This document shows, piece after piece, positions 27,124 to 35,061 of a stretch of DNA of 64,000 nucleotides; position 1 is the first letter of the stretch; each line of letters starts with the position of its first letter. Under the pieces are notes generated by a model. The model had not been told where the DNA came from. It worked only from the letters and a program-made list of their open reading frames with translations, and did not search any database. The DNA lies in the NCBI GenBank assembly GCA_015060105.1, contig SUZD01000002.1:1-64000 (forward strand), given 5' to 3'. Position numbers and translations under genes: made by a program. This stretch comes from Rikenellaceae bacterium (GTDB taxonomy: Bacteria > Bacteroidota > Bacteroidia > Bacteroidales > Rikenellaceae).

Positions 27124-29037
27124 ATGAATAAGATTAGCGAACGAGAACTATACGAAGTTCTGTTGCGTGTATGGGGCTACACCTCATTTCGACGCACGCA
27201 GCTCGAAACCATCGTATCTATATGCGAGGGTAACGACACTCTGGCCCTCATGCCGACAGGTGCCGGAAAATCGCTAATCTATCAAGTGCCTACACTTGCA
27301 ACGGACAAGGGTTTTTGTTTGGTCATTACTCCTCTCATCTCGCTGATGAAAGACCAAGTCGATAAACTGCGTCGCAAAGGTATCTCGGCAGTAGCAATTC
27401 ACTCCGGCATGACCCCTCGACAAATCGACATCGCCCTCGACAACTGCGTGTATGGCGACACCCGTTTCTTATACGTTTCGCCCGAACGCATTGCCACCGA
27501 GGTATTTCGTGCTCGTTTCGAGCGTATGCGTCCAACGTTGATTGCTGTTGATGAAGCACACTGTATCTCGCAATGGGGCTACGATTTCAGACCTTCGTAT
27601 CTACGTATTGCCGAGTTACGCAAGCAATGCCCCAATATTCCAATACTTGCATTAACGGCTTCGGCAACAGATGCAGTAGCCGACGACATTATGCAGAAAC
27701 TCGAATTTCGCAAAGGGCATATCATTCGTTCGAGTTTTTCGCGACCAAATATATCATTCTCGGTGCGCAAAGTTGAGAACAAAAACGCCCAAATGCTACG
27801 CGTAATACAGAATGTTCAAGGCTCCGGTATCGTCTATGCCCGCACTCGCGAAGCGACCCAACAACTTGCAGAATTGCTACGCGAACACGGCATTTCGGCA
27901 TCATACTATCACGGAGGATTGGAACCTACTGAAAGAGCCATACGACAAGACGAATGGGTGAGTGGTAAATGTAGAATTATGGTCGCTACAAATGCATTTG
28001 GTATGGGTATCGACAAAGCCGATGTCCGCTTTGTGATTCACTACTCGATTTGCGATTCGCTTGAACATTACTACCAAGAGGCTGGACGTGCAGGACGAGA
28101 CGAGAAAAAGGCCTATGCCGTGCTGTTGGTAGGTCCCGACGATCACGCCAAAGCCAAAAGAATGTTCTCGTTTGAGTTTCCATCGCTCGAAATCATCAAA
28201 AAGGTTTATGAGGCCATTGCCAACTATCTGCAAGTAGCAATTGGCGATGGCGCAGGAATATCATACGACTTCAATGTCTATGAATTCTGTAAAAAGAATA
28301 AGATGTTTGTCGGTACGGTACTCAATGCTATCGACATTTTGCGAATGAACAACTATCTGACACTTACTGACGAATCGGAGCACCCATCACGCATTATGTT
28401 TACTATCAGTCGTGACGAGTTGTACAAACTTCGCGTCGAGCGCACCGATTTGGACCACTTCATTCGCACGATTTTGAGAATGTATGATGGCGTTTTCACC
28501 GAGTTCCGAGCCGTCAGCGAATCTGCCATAGCCACTGCAAGCGGATACACCATAGACAAGGTGCGCAACCTTTTCCGTACGCTATGGCAACTCCGCGTAA
28601 TACGCTATATTCCAAGCCGATGTACGCCACTAATGATTTATGCCGATTGTGGCAGACTTCCGCAAGAAAATCTATACATAAGCCCCGAAAGTTACACTCT
28701 TCGCAAAGAGATGGCTGCCGAGCGTTATCGTCGAATGTTTGAATACGCCGACAATACCGAGGTCTGTCGTAGTCGTATGATACAAAACTATTTTGGCGAA
28801 ACCGATGCCGAAGATTGTGGTGTTTGCGATATCTGTCTTGCCCGCAAGAAACGAGAGCGCAACAAACCCGAGCTCGAAGAGCAAATATTACGTCTTGCCA
28901 CCGATGAGGGTACTATACGGCAAGCGGTGGAGCAACTCGAATATGACCCCGATGTGATTGCCCGTACCATCGACAAATTGCAGGACGAAGGCAAAATTTC
29001 GGTCGGAGAGATGGGACAACTCCGAATAAATAAGTAA
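27124..29037 (+). CDS. recQ: ATP-dependent DNA helicase RecQ
   Basis: 3'-5' superfamily 2 helicase for recombination repair. Motif I PTGAGKSLIYQVP, motif II VDEAHCISQWGYDFR, motif VI YYQEAGRAGRDEKKA. The RecQ-Ct zinc site ends in CGVCDIC, followed by a winged-helix region. At 637 aa it has no obvious HRDC domain; the C-terminus is a short winged-helix-like tail. The track start is 33 codons upstream inside the previous terminator; ATG 27124 matches the promoter. Confidence 0.94.
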   Translation: MNKISERELYEVLLRVWGYTSFRRTQLETIVSICEGNDTLALMPTGAGKSLIYQVPTLATDKGFCLVITPLISLMKDQVDKLRRKGISAVAIHSGMTPRQIDIALDNCVYGDTRFLYVSPERIATEVFRARFERMRPTLIAVDEAHCISQWGYDFRPSYLRIAELRKQCPNIPILALTASATDAVADDIMQKLEFRKGHIIRSSFSRPNISFSVRKVENKNAQMLRVIQNVQGSGIVYARTREATQQLAELLREHGISASYYHGGLEPTERAIRQDEWVSGKCRIMVATNAFGMGIDKADVRFVIHYSICDSLEHYYQEAGRAGRDEKKAYAVLLVGPDDHAKAKRMFSFEFPSLEIIKKVYEAIANYLQVAIGDGAGISYDFNVYEFCKKNKMFVGTVLNAIDILRMNNYLTLTDESEHPSRIMFTISRDELYKLRVERTDLDHFIRTILRMYDGVFTEFRAVSESAIATASGYTIDKVRNLFRTLWQLRVIRYIPSRCTPLMIYADCGRLPQENLYISPESYTLRKEMAAERYRRMFEYADNTEVCRSRMIQNYFGETDAEDCGVCDICLARKKRERNKPELEEQILRLATDEGTIRQAVEQLEYDPDVIARTIDKLQDEGKISVGEMGQLRINK

Positions 29038-29042
29038 CTTTG
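29035..29042 (+). promoter_or_regulatory. -7 box of the exonuclease gene
   Basis: TAACTTTG overlaps the recQ stop codon and lies 8 nt before the next ATG. No clear -33 element, so it may only supplement read-through from recQ. Confidence 0.4.
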
Positions 29043-29050
29043 CACTCCGT

Positions 29051-29632
29051 ATGAGCAACTACATCGCAACCATATCGAAAGAGGAACTGGAAAATCTGCC
29101 AAAAGCGGCTTTCCCGGGCCAAATCGTTGTGGTTGATTCTTCGGAGCAGATTGCCGAGGCGTGCCAATACCTATCGCAATTCGAACAGATTGGTTTCGAT
29201 ACCGAATCTCGTGCCGTATTCCAGAAAGGTGTAGTTAATAAAATATCGCTACTACAACTCTCGACACCCGAGAGATGCTACCTATTCCGCTTGTGCCGAA
29301 TAAGGTTGGATAAAGCGATATTGAAGATTCTCGAAAACCCCAATATCCGCAAAATTGGCCTTGCAACAAATGGCGATTTGAAGGAGTTGCACACATTGCG
29401 AAAATTCCGTGCGCGCAACTTTATCGACCTACAAACCATTGTTGGCGATTACGGAATACAAGAGCTCGGTTTGACAAAAATCTCGGCCATTGTGCTTGGT
29501 AAGCGCGTTGCCAAAGCGCAACGATTAAGCAATTGGGAAGCTCTGCAACTCACCGAGGCTCAACAACTTTACGCTGCGACTGACGCTTGGATTTGCAGCT
29601 GCATCTACGACAAACTCACTTCTGAACAATGA
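29051..29632 (+). CDS. 3'-5' exonuclease domain protein (DnaQ/RNase D-like fold)
   Basis: 193-aa protein consisting of one DEDD exonuclease domain. Exo I is FDTES, exo II is ATNGDLKELHTL and exo III is YAATDAWICSCIY (YxxxD, DEDDy type). No helicase or HRDC domain is attached. Similar single-domain proteins occur widely in Bacteroidetes next to RlmI-like methyltransferases; a role in RNA or DNA 3'-end processing is likely. It overlaps the methyltransferase gene by 4 nt (ATGA). Confidence 0.88.
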   Translation: MSNYIATISKEELENLPKAAFPGQIVVVDSSEQIAEACQYLSQFEQIGFDTESRAVFQKGVVNKISLLQLSTPERCYLFRLCRIRLDKAILKILENPNIRKIGLATNGDLKELHTLRKFRARNFIDLQTIVGDYGIQELGLTKISAIVLGKRVAKAQRLSNWEALQLTEAQQLYAATDAWICSCIYDKLTSEQ

Positions 29633-30819
29633 TAGCCAAAGTATATCTGAAACGCGGCAAAGAGGAGTCACTACTCCGTCGCCACCTATGGATTTTTTCG
29701 GGCGCAATAGCCCGCATCGAGAATGACGAAAACCTACTCGAAGGCGATATCGTCGATGTCTATACCAACGACAAACAGTTTATCGCTCGCGGTCACTATC
29801 AAATCGGCTCCATCACCGTACGAATTTTGACATTCCAACAAGAAGAGATTAACCAAGATTGGTGGACACTGCGAATCCGCCAAGCATACCAAGTGCGTCA
29901 GGCACAAGGCCTTGTCGATAGCAAAATCACAACTTGTTATCGTTTGGTACACGGCGAGGGAGATATGCTTTCGGGCCTTGTTGTCGATATTTACGGCACT
30001 ACCGCCGTTGTGCAATGCCATAGCGTCGGTATGTATCACTCGCGCAAACAGATTGCAACGGCTATTTCCAAGGTATATGGTTCAAAGATTGAGTCGGTTT
30101 ACGATAAGAGTAGTCGTACACTACCGTTCAAAGCGGGAATAGACACTTGTGATGGCTATCTTACCGCGCAACACAACCATGTTGGATATGTATTGGAAAA
30201 CGGACTTAAATTCGAGGTTAATTGGGAGGAAGGACAAAAGACCGGCTTCTTTATTGACCAGCGCGTCAATCGTGAGTTGGTGCGCCGTTACTCCAAAGGT
30301 CGTCGCGTACTCAATACATTCTGCTATACAGGCGGTTTCTCGGTATATGCTGCCGATGGAGGTGCTACCGAGGTGGTTTCGGTTGATAGTTCGGAACGCG
30401 CCGTTGAGTTGGCTTCTCGCAATATGAAGCTCAACTTTGGCGAACAAATTCCGCACAAGGCAATCGCAATGGACACCTTCGATTTTCTGAAAGAGATGGA
30501 CGATTCATTCGATTTGGTTATCCTTGACCCTCCCGCATTTGCCAAACACCACAAGGTTGTTCACGAGGCACTTAAAGCATACAAACGACTGAACGCCAAA
30601 GCGATGCAAAAGATTAAATCGGGTGGTATTCTCTTCACATTCAGTTGTTCGCAGGCTGTCAATAAGGAACAATTCCGAATGGCTGTATTCTCGGCTGCGG
30701 CTATTGCAGGACGCCGTGTTCGGATTTTGCACCAACTGACACAACCCGAGGATCACGCAATCAACATCTATCACCCCGAGAGCGAGTATCTGAAAGGTTT
30801 AGTCTTGTATATAGAGTAG
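29629..30819 (+). CDS. RlmI-like class I SAM-dependent rRNA methyltransferase
   Basis: 396 aa: N-terminal PUA domain (KVYLKRGKEESLLRRHLWIFSGAI), a linking domain, then a Rossmann methyltransferase (VLNTFCYTGGFSVYAA as the SAM site, LVILDPPAFAK as catalytic motif IV). This order is that of RlmI, which makes m5C1962 in 23S rRNA; the exact target here is inferred. Translationally coupled to the exonuclease by ATGA. Confidence 0.9.
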   Translation: MIAKVYLKRGKEESLLRRHLWIFSGAIARIENDENLLEGDIVDVYTNDKQFIARGHYQIGSITVRILTFQQEEINQDWWTLRIRQAYQVRQAQGLVDSKITTCYRLVHGEGDMLSGLVVDIYGTTAVVQCHSVGMYHSRKQIATAISKVYGSKIESVYDKSSRTLPFKAGIDTCDGYLTAQHNHVGYVLENGLKFEVNWEEGQKTGFFIDQRVNRELVRRYSKGRRVLNTFCYTGGFSVYAADGGATEVVSVDSSERAVELASRNMKLNFGEQIPHKAIAMDTFDFLKEMDDSFDLVILDPPAFAKHHKVVHEALKAYKRLNAKAMQKIKSGGILFTFSCSQAVNKEQFRMAVFSAAAIAGRRVRILHQLTQPEDHAINIYHPESEYLKGLVLYIE

Positions 30820-30827
30820 GGGGAATG

Positions 30828-30859
30828 AAAAAAGGAGTTGCGATTGCAACTCCTTTTTT
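30828..30859. terminator. bidirectional terminator, methyltransferase and 45-codon gene
   Basis: AAAAAAGGAGTTGC, loop GATT, GCAACTCCTTTTTT: a 14-bp hairpin with T tracts on both strands. Confidence 0.92.
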
Positions 30860-30864
30860 CATTT

Positions 30865-31002
30865 TTAAGCTTTGTGAGGATAGAACATCTCGGCCAAACA
30901 AACCGACAGATAACACAATTCCCAATCGTCTTGAATTACCTCTTTCCAATATTGTTCTTCGTCCTCATTTGCTCTTTGCGTGTTGATGTCAATATCTGTC
31001 AT
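30865..31002 (-). CDS. small conserved-looking protein, 45 aa, unknown function
   Basis: Absent from the ORF track because of length. The frame reads MTDIDINTQRANEDEEQYWK and ends in CLAEMFYPHKA. It is acidic, rich in Trp/Tyr/Cys and has no membrane segment. It ends 5 nt before a strong bidirectional terminator and starts 59 nt downstream of the ECF sigma gene on the same strand, which is what a real last gene of that transcript would look like. The start codon has no Shine-Dalgarno and could differ. No function proposed. Confidence 0.55.
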   Translation of the reverse strand: MTDIDINTQRANEDEEQYWKEVIQDDWELCYLSVCLAEMFYPHKA

Positions 31003-31061
31003 AGGCCTTCGGTTTTTCTGTTTGCATATTAAACGGAAAGCCCTGAGGAATTATTGCACAC

Positions 31062-31646
31062 CTAACACAAAACAAGTTGATTTTCTTTTATCATCTTGCG
31101 CAAGTTAATCAAAGCATAGCGCATACGGCCAAGCGCAGTATTGATACTTACACCGGTTTGTTCGGCAATCTCCTTGAAGCTCAAATCCTCGTAGTAGCGC
31201 ATTTTGATCACCTCTTTCTGCTCGTCAGGCAGGTGTTCAATCAGTCGTCGTACATCATCTTTGATTTGGTCTGCCACGATGTCATCTTCGACAGTCTTGC
31301 TCGAAAATTTGACAGTTCCCAACAAATCGAATCCGGCGTCAGATTCGGTAATCTTGTTCTCGTGCTTATTTTGACGGAAATAATCAATCACCTGATTGTG
31401 TGCGATACGCATTACCCACGAAAGAAATCTTCCGTTGTCGGTATATCGTCTTTCATCGATGAATCGTACAACCTTGATAAAAGTCTCTTGGACAATGTCA
31501 TCAGCAATATCGCCGTCTTTGACCATCATCATAACATAGTCAAACACCTTCTTGCGATGCAATTCGATAAGTTGTGAGATAGCATCCTTATTGCCTGAAA
31601 GATACTCGTTAAGCAACGCGCTGTCGCTTAATGGTCTTACATTCAT
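31062..31646 (-). CDS. RNA polymerase sigma-70 family ECF sigma factor
   Basis: 194 aa with regions 2 (VFDYVMMMVKDGDIADDIVQETF and VMRIAHNQVIDYFR) and 4 (EVIKMRYYEDLSFKEIAEQTGVSINTALGRMRYAL). Its closest resemblance is to the RpoE-type ECF factors widespread in Bacteroidales. No anti-sigma gene is adjacent, unlike FecI/FecR pairs, so regulation is probably at expression level. Strong Shine-Dalgarno AAGGAGGAAA before the ATG, rare in this window. The upstream region lacks a clear TAnnTTTG box, hinting at a different promoter class. Confidence 0.92.
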   Translation of the reverse strand: MNVRPLSDSALLNEYLSGNKDAISQLIELHRKKVFDYVMMMVKDGDIADDIVQETFIKVVRFIDERRYTDNGRFLSWVMRIAHNQVIDYFRQNKHENKITESDAGFDLLGTVKFSSKTVEDDIVADQIKDDVRRLIEHLPDEQKEVIKMRYYEDLSFKEIAEQTGVSINTALGRMRYALINLRKMIKENQLVLC

Positions 31647-31650
31647 ACTC

Positions 31651-31660
31651 TTTCCTCCTT
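31651..31660 (-). promoter_or_regulatory. strong Shine-Dalgarno of the ECF sigma gene
   Basis: Reads AAGGAGGAAA on the minus strand, 4 nt before the ATG at 31646. Confidence 0.7.
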
Positions 31661-31924
31661 ATAATAAGTTAATTAAGAGTAAAATTGGCAATAGGCAATT
31701 AGAATTTAAGGTTATACTTTGGTTTTATTTTCGATTGCAAGATACGAAAATGTTTTGAGAGTTCAAATTTTTGCCACAAAATTCCGCTCAAACGGCCATT
31801 TTCGACCCCGAATCGCCCAAATCCTTGCAAAACTTATGCCACAAAACCGAAAACACCCGATACACAAGGTTTGGTTAGTGAGAGTGTTACTCCGATTATC
31901 GAAGGCGCAAGATTTATGTACAAC
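31661..31924. other. gene-free spacer between ECF sigma gene and trpB2 terminator
   Basis: Together with the flanking Shine-Dalgarno and terminator this is a gap of about 330 nt. I see no credible ORF (the 68-70 codon ORFs have no supporting features), no consensus -7 box and no stable hairpin. It presumably holds the sigma gene promoter. Confidence 0.5.
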
Positions 31925-31964
31925 AAAATAGGCTGTCAAACGCGTTAGTTTGACAGCCTATTTT
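31925..31964 (-). terminator. trpB2 terminator
   Basis: AAAATAGGCTGTCAAAC and GTTTGACAGCCTATTTT form a 17-bp perfect stem with a 6-nt loop, 17 nt after the trpB2 stop. Confidence 0.9.
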
Positions 31965-31980
31965 ATTGATTGGTAAAATA

Positions 31981-33342
31981 CTACAAAAGTTTGTCGAGCT
32001 CGGCTATATTCTTGGCGATTTCCTCGTCCGAAACCTCGTAGTTTCTCAAATTACCAGCAAAGTATTGCTCATAGGCAAACATATCGACCATACCGTGACC
32101 CGAAAGGTTAAACAGAATGGTTTTGGATGTGCCCTCCTCCTTACATTTCAACGCCTCACGAATAGCGTAGGCAATAGCGTGGGTCGATTCGGGTGCGGGA
32201 ATAATACCCTCGGCTTGCGAGAAGAGGATACCCGATTTGATACACTCTACTTGCGGCATATCTGCGGCCTCGATATAGCCATCTTTCAGTAGTTGGCTGA
32301 CAATCGAGCCTGCGCCGTGGTAGCGCAAACCTCCTGCGTGGATACTTGCAGGGTGGAAGTTATGACCAAGTGTGTACATAGGCAGCAGCGGTGTCAAACC
32401 GATGGTATCGGCATAGTCGTATTGGAACTCTCCGCGTGTTAGTTTCGGGCAGCTCTCCGGCTCAACCGCAACAAAACGGGTTTTACGGCCCTTGGTGAAG
32501 TTCTCGCGCAAGAACGGGAAGGTGATACCCGCAAAGTTACTACCACCGCCGAAGCAACCAATAACTACATCGGGATAGTCGCCCGTCATCTCCAACTGTT
32601 TCAAGCACTCCTCGCCAATAATGGTTTGGTGCAACAATACATGGTTCAAAGAACTACCCAAGCAGTAGCGGGTGTCGTGTTGGTTTTTGAGAGCCATTTC
32701 GACAGCCTCCGAAATCGCAATACCAAGCGAGCCTGTACAATCGGGATCTTTGGCAAGTATGGCACGGCCTGCATCAGTCATATTGGTAGGAGAGGGATAG
32801 ACATTTGCACCCCAAGTCTTCATCATCATACGACGATAGGGCTTCTGCTCGCAACTAACCTTCACCATATAGACATCGACATCGATGCCAAAGTGTTTTC
32901 CGGCCATCGAGATAGCCGAGCCCCATTGTCCTGCGCCCGTTTCTGTTGTAAGGCGTTTAATACCTTGCATCTTGTTGTAATAGGCTTGCGGAACGGCCGA
33001 GTTGGTCTTGTGTGAGCCCGAAGGCGAAACACTCTCATTCTTGAAATAAATCTTGGCAGGGGTTTGCAACATTCTCTCCAATCCGTGCGCGCGCACCAAC
33101 GGTGTGTTACGCCAGATACGGAAAATATCTTGTACCTCTTCGGGAATGTCGATATAACGCTCGGTGCTCAACTCTTGCTCGGCAAGCTCACGAGCAAAGA
33201 TAACAGACAGGTCATCAACCGACATCGGTTTGCGTGTCTTTGGGTCAAGTGGCGGAAGTGGCTTGTTGGGCATATCGGCCACGATATTGTACCATTGCTT
33301 TGGGTTTTCGCTCTCAGGTAGCAATATTTTCTTGGTTACCAT
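31981..33342 (-). CDS. trpB: tryptophan synthase beta subunit, TrpB2 type
   Basis: PLP enzyme that joins indole and serine to make tryptophan. 453 aa with the TrpB2 layout (longer N-terminus than TrpB1). The PLP lysine is in PSGSHKTNSAVPQAYY, the phosphate-binding loop is CFGGGSNFAG, and TETGAGQWGSAISM is the substrate loop. TrpB2 enzymes often work without TrpA and salvage indole, which fits a stand-alone gene. No other trp gene is in the window. A 230-nt leader encodes a Trp-rich peptide and an attenuator, so expression should respond to charged tRNA-Trp. Confidence 0.95.
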   Translation of the reverse strand: MVTKKILLPESENPKQWYNIVADMPNKPLPPLDPKTRKPMSVDDLSVIFARELAEQELSTERYIDIPEEVQDIFRIWRNTPLVRAHGLERMLQTPAKIYFKNESVSPSGSHKTNSAVPQAYYNKMQGIKRLTTETGAGQWGSAISMAGKHFGIDVDVYMVKVSCEQKPYRRMMMKTWGANVYPSPTNMTDAGRAILAKDPDCTGSLGIAISEAVEMALKNQHDTRYCLGSSLNHVLLHQTIIGEECLKQLEMTGDYPDVVIGCFGGGSNFAGITFPFLRENFTKGRKTRFVAVEPESCPKLTRGEFQYDYADTIGLTPLLPMYTLGHNFHPASIHAGGLRYHGAGSIVSQLLKDGYIEAADMPQVECIKSGILFSQAEGIIPAPESTHAIAYAIREALKCKEEGTSKTILFNLSGHGMVDMFAYEQYFAGNLRNYEVSDEEIAKNIAELDKLL

Positions 33343-33423
33343 AAGTTAATAGTGTGTTATTTATTTTTGTTTGGTTTATCGCTTTTGTTCATTAGTGGGC
33401 TCCCCACTATTTATCATATTTAA

Positions 33424-33519
33424 GACCCCCGTCGTCAAGTAAACAACGGGGGCCTCTTTTATATCTTGTCAAACATACACACGCTCGGTCACTACCATTG
33501 TTTACTTTGCCAACGGGAG
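33424..33519 (-). promoter_or_regulatory. trp attenuator in front of trpB2
   Basis: Minus-strand RNA contains three mutually exclusive pairings. Segment 1 (CUCCCGUUG, right after the Trp codons) pairs with segment 2 (CAAUGGUAG). Segment 2, extended as AAGUAAACAAUGG (33495-33507), pairs over 13 bp with one G-U to segment 3 (33437-33449). Segment 3 is also the 5' arm of an 11-bp terminator-like stem GGCCCCCGUUG/CGACGGGGGUC. Ribosome stalling at the Trp codons would free segment 2 and block the terminator. The U tract after it (UCUUAAAU) is weak, so termination may need help. Confidence 0.8.
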
Positions 33520-33558
33520 CCACCACCAACGACGTGCTATGTTGATATTGATGCTCAT
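33502..33558 (-). CDS. trp operon-type leader peptide (18 aa, three consecutive Trp codons)
   Basis: ATG at 33558 opens MSINIARR-type sequence: read exactly it is MSININ-IARR-WWW-LPLAK, then TAA. Three adjacent TGG codons in an 18-codon ORF, located between a consensus promoter and an attenuator hairpin upstream of a tryptophan synthase gene, is the standard arrangement of a ribosome-sensed trp leader. Too short for the ORF track. Confidence 0.85.
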   Translation of the reverse strand: MSININIARRWWWLPLAK

Positions 33559-33577
33559 AATTTCTCTCTTGCAAATG

Positions 33578-33609
33578 CAAACTTAAACATCTTTTTTGAA
33601 TTTGCCAAA
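33578..33609 (-). promoter_or_regulatory. promoter of the trp leader/trpB2 transcript
   Basis: On the minus strand TTTG (33606-33609), a 20-nt spacer, then TAAGTTTG (33578-33585). Transcription would start about 16 nt before the leader peptide ATG. Confidence 0.8.
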
Positions 33610-33635
33610 CATTCGCATCATTTTTTGCCCTACTC

Positions 33636-34946
33636 CTAAAATTTATATTGAATCATAGTCTGTATGCGATTGGCGTGACCTTTTGCACCATCTTGATTCT
33701 TGCGAGTGCCGTAGAGGTACTCCAATGCTATGCGGCAATTAGGCGCAAGGTTATAGAAAATGTTGGCAAAGATGTATTGGCCTTTCTTGTATTCGCCTCC
33801 GACCGAGTATCCGTTGCTGTGATCCACATTAACCTCGGAGTAACCACCCGACACAAAGATACGCGGTGTGATATTGTACTGCAACGACGCAAACCAGCCC
33901 CACATTGTCGGCATCTGCATCTCGCCCTCGGTTTTGGGATTAGGCACAAGGTCGAGTCCCGAACCCGTAAGGTCTTGCAAATAGGGAGTAATGCCCTTGC
34001 CATACACGCCATTCATACAGATATTAAAATGGCGAGCAAATGCAATATTACCACTCAACTGCACACCATATCCGACTTGCTTCTGATTGTCATCTTTAAT
34101 CAAATCACGATAGTACATAGTGCGCACCACACCAGACACTCGCAAGTGGCTCTTCTGATAGCGACCCCAACCATACTGTACATAGGCGACAAAGTCGGGA
34201 ATGCGCTGGGTTTGCGCCGCATTGTTATCCGTAGCATAGGTAGCAACCACACCGGGTGTTTCTGCCGCCGCTGCAATGCTCCAATGGCGATTGAATTTGT
34301 GGGTATAACGAATTACCTCGTTGTAGTTGCTATTGTAGGCATTGGGACCCTGAAAATCAATAGTATTGGGGCCTGCACTCAAATCGCAGAAAGTCGAATA
34401 GGTGCGACCAAACAAAAAGCCCTTGAACGAGATGTAGGCTTGACGCATCGCCATATCATTGCGATAGCCTCGAAAATCCGTTTCGATAAAGGCTACAACA
34501 TCGCCCAATAAGCGTGTATGCGCAATGGCTTTGAGGTGCAGTGTCGAGGTCGATGCACTCATAAACAACTTTTGACGATTGGCATAAGTCATCGTGGTTG
34601 AGATATCGGCCGGAATGAAATCGGTATTGTTGGATATACCCTCGAAATCATAACCCGCGCGCAAAGTAACCGAGCCACCCACAGCCAACGAGATTTTGTT
34701 GTTGTGCGAAGTGAAAATCAAATTGGGTCGTCCAATCTGCTTTATGCCTTCAATGTGGTTGCGGTCAAAGATTATAGCCGCCATTTGACTTGCCTGACGC
34801 TCCACCGTATCTCGGCATGATGGATGGTGTTTGTAAAGCCCCAGCACCACCACGTGCGGAGTGTACGAGCCGGAGTCTTGCGCTTGTGCTTTGGGGATTG
34901 CCAAAGCAGAAACAGCCATAACTAACAGTAGTAAAACTCTTTTCAT
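33636..34946 (-). CDS. DcaP-like outer membrane porin
   Basis: 436-aa exported beta-barrel. Signal peptide MKRVLLLLVMAVSALAIPKAQAQ, about 80 residues of plug or periplasmic sequence, then alternating beta strands and a C-terminal aromatic (IQTMIQYKF). FGRTYSTFCDLSAGPNTIDFQGPN is the block shared with DcaP-type trimeric porins, which take up negatively charged or dicarboxylate-like substrates. Substrate here unknown. Located upstream of the trp leader promoter on the same strand; no obvious link. Confidence 0.8.
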   Translation of the reverse strand: MKRVLLLLVMAVSALAIPKAQAQDSGSYTPHVVVLGLYKHHPSCRDTVERQASQMAAIIFDRNHIEGIKQIGRPNLIFTSHNNKISLAVGGSVTLRAGYDFEGISNNTDFIPADISTTMTYANRQKLFMSASTSTLHLKAIAHTRLLGDVVAFIETDFRGYRNDMAMRQAYISFKGFLFGRTYSTFCDLSAGPNTIDFQGPNAYNSNYNEVIRYTHKFNRHWSIAAAAETPGVVATYATDNNAAQTQRIPDFVAYVQYGWGRYQKSHLRVSGVVRTMYYRDLIKDDNQKQVGYGVQLSGNIAFARHFNICMNGVYGKGITPYLQDLTGSGLDLVPNPKTEGEMQMPTMWGWFASLQYNITPRIFVSGGYSEVNVDHSNGYSVGGEYKKGQYIFANIFYNLAPNCRIALEYLYGTRKNQDGAKGHANRIQTMIQYKF

Positions 34947-35033
34947 AAGCTTTGTTTTTAGGTTCTGATTAAATTATCGCCACCAAAGAGAGCGACAATG
35001 CACTTTCGGCAAGATATGTGCCACTTTTTTTTG

Positions 35034-35041
35034 TATATTTG
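35034..35041 (+). promoter_or_regulatory. -7 box of the phosphoesterase-ribD-MFS operon
   Basis: TATATTTG, 20 nt before the ATG at 35062. No convincing -33 element. Confidence 0.5.
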
Positions 35042-35061
35042 CACGACGAAAACAGTTCACT

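Noticed and set aside
33648-34511. 287-aa plus-strand ORF
   Set aside because: Antisense of the DcaP-like porin gene; His/Ile-rich with no domain features.
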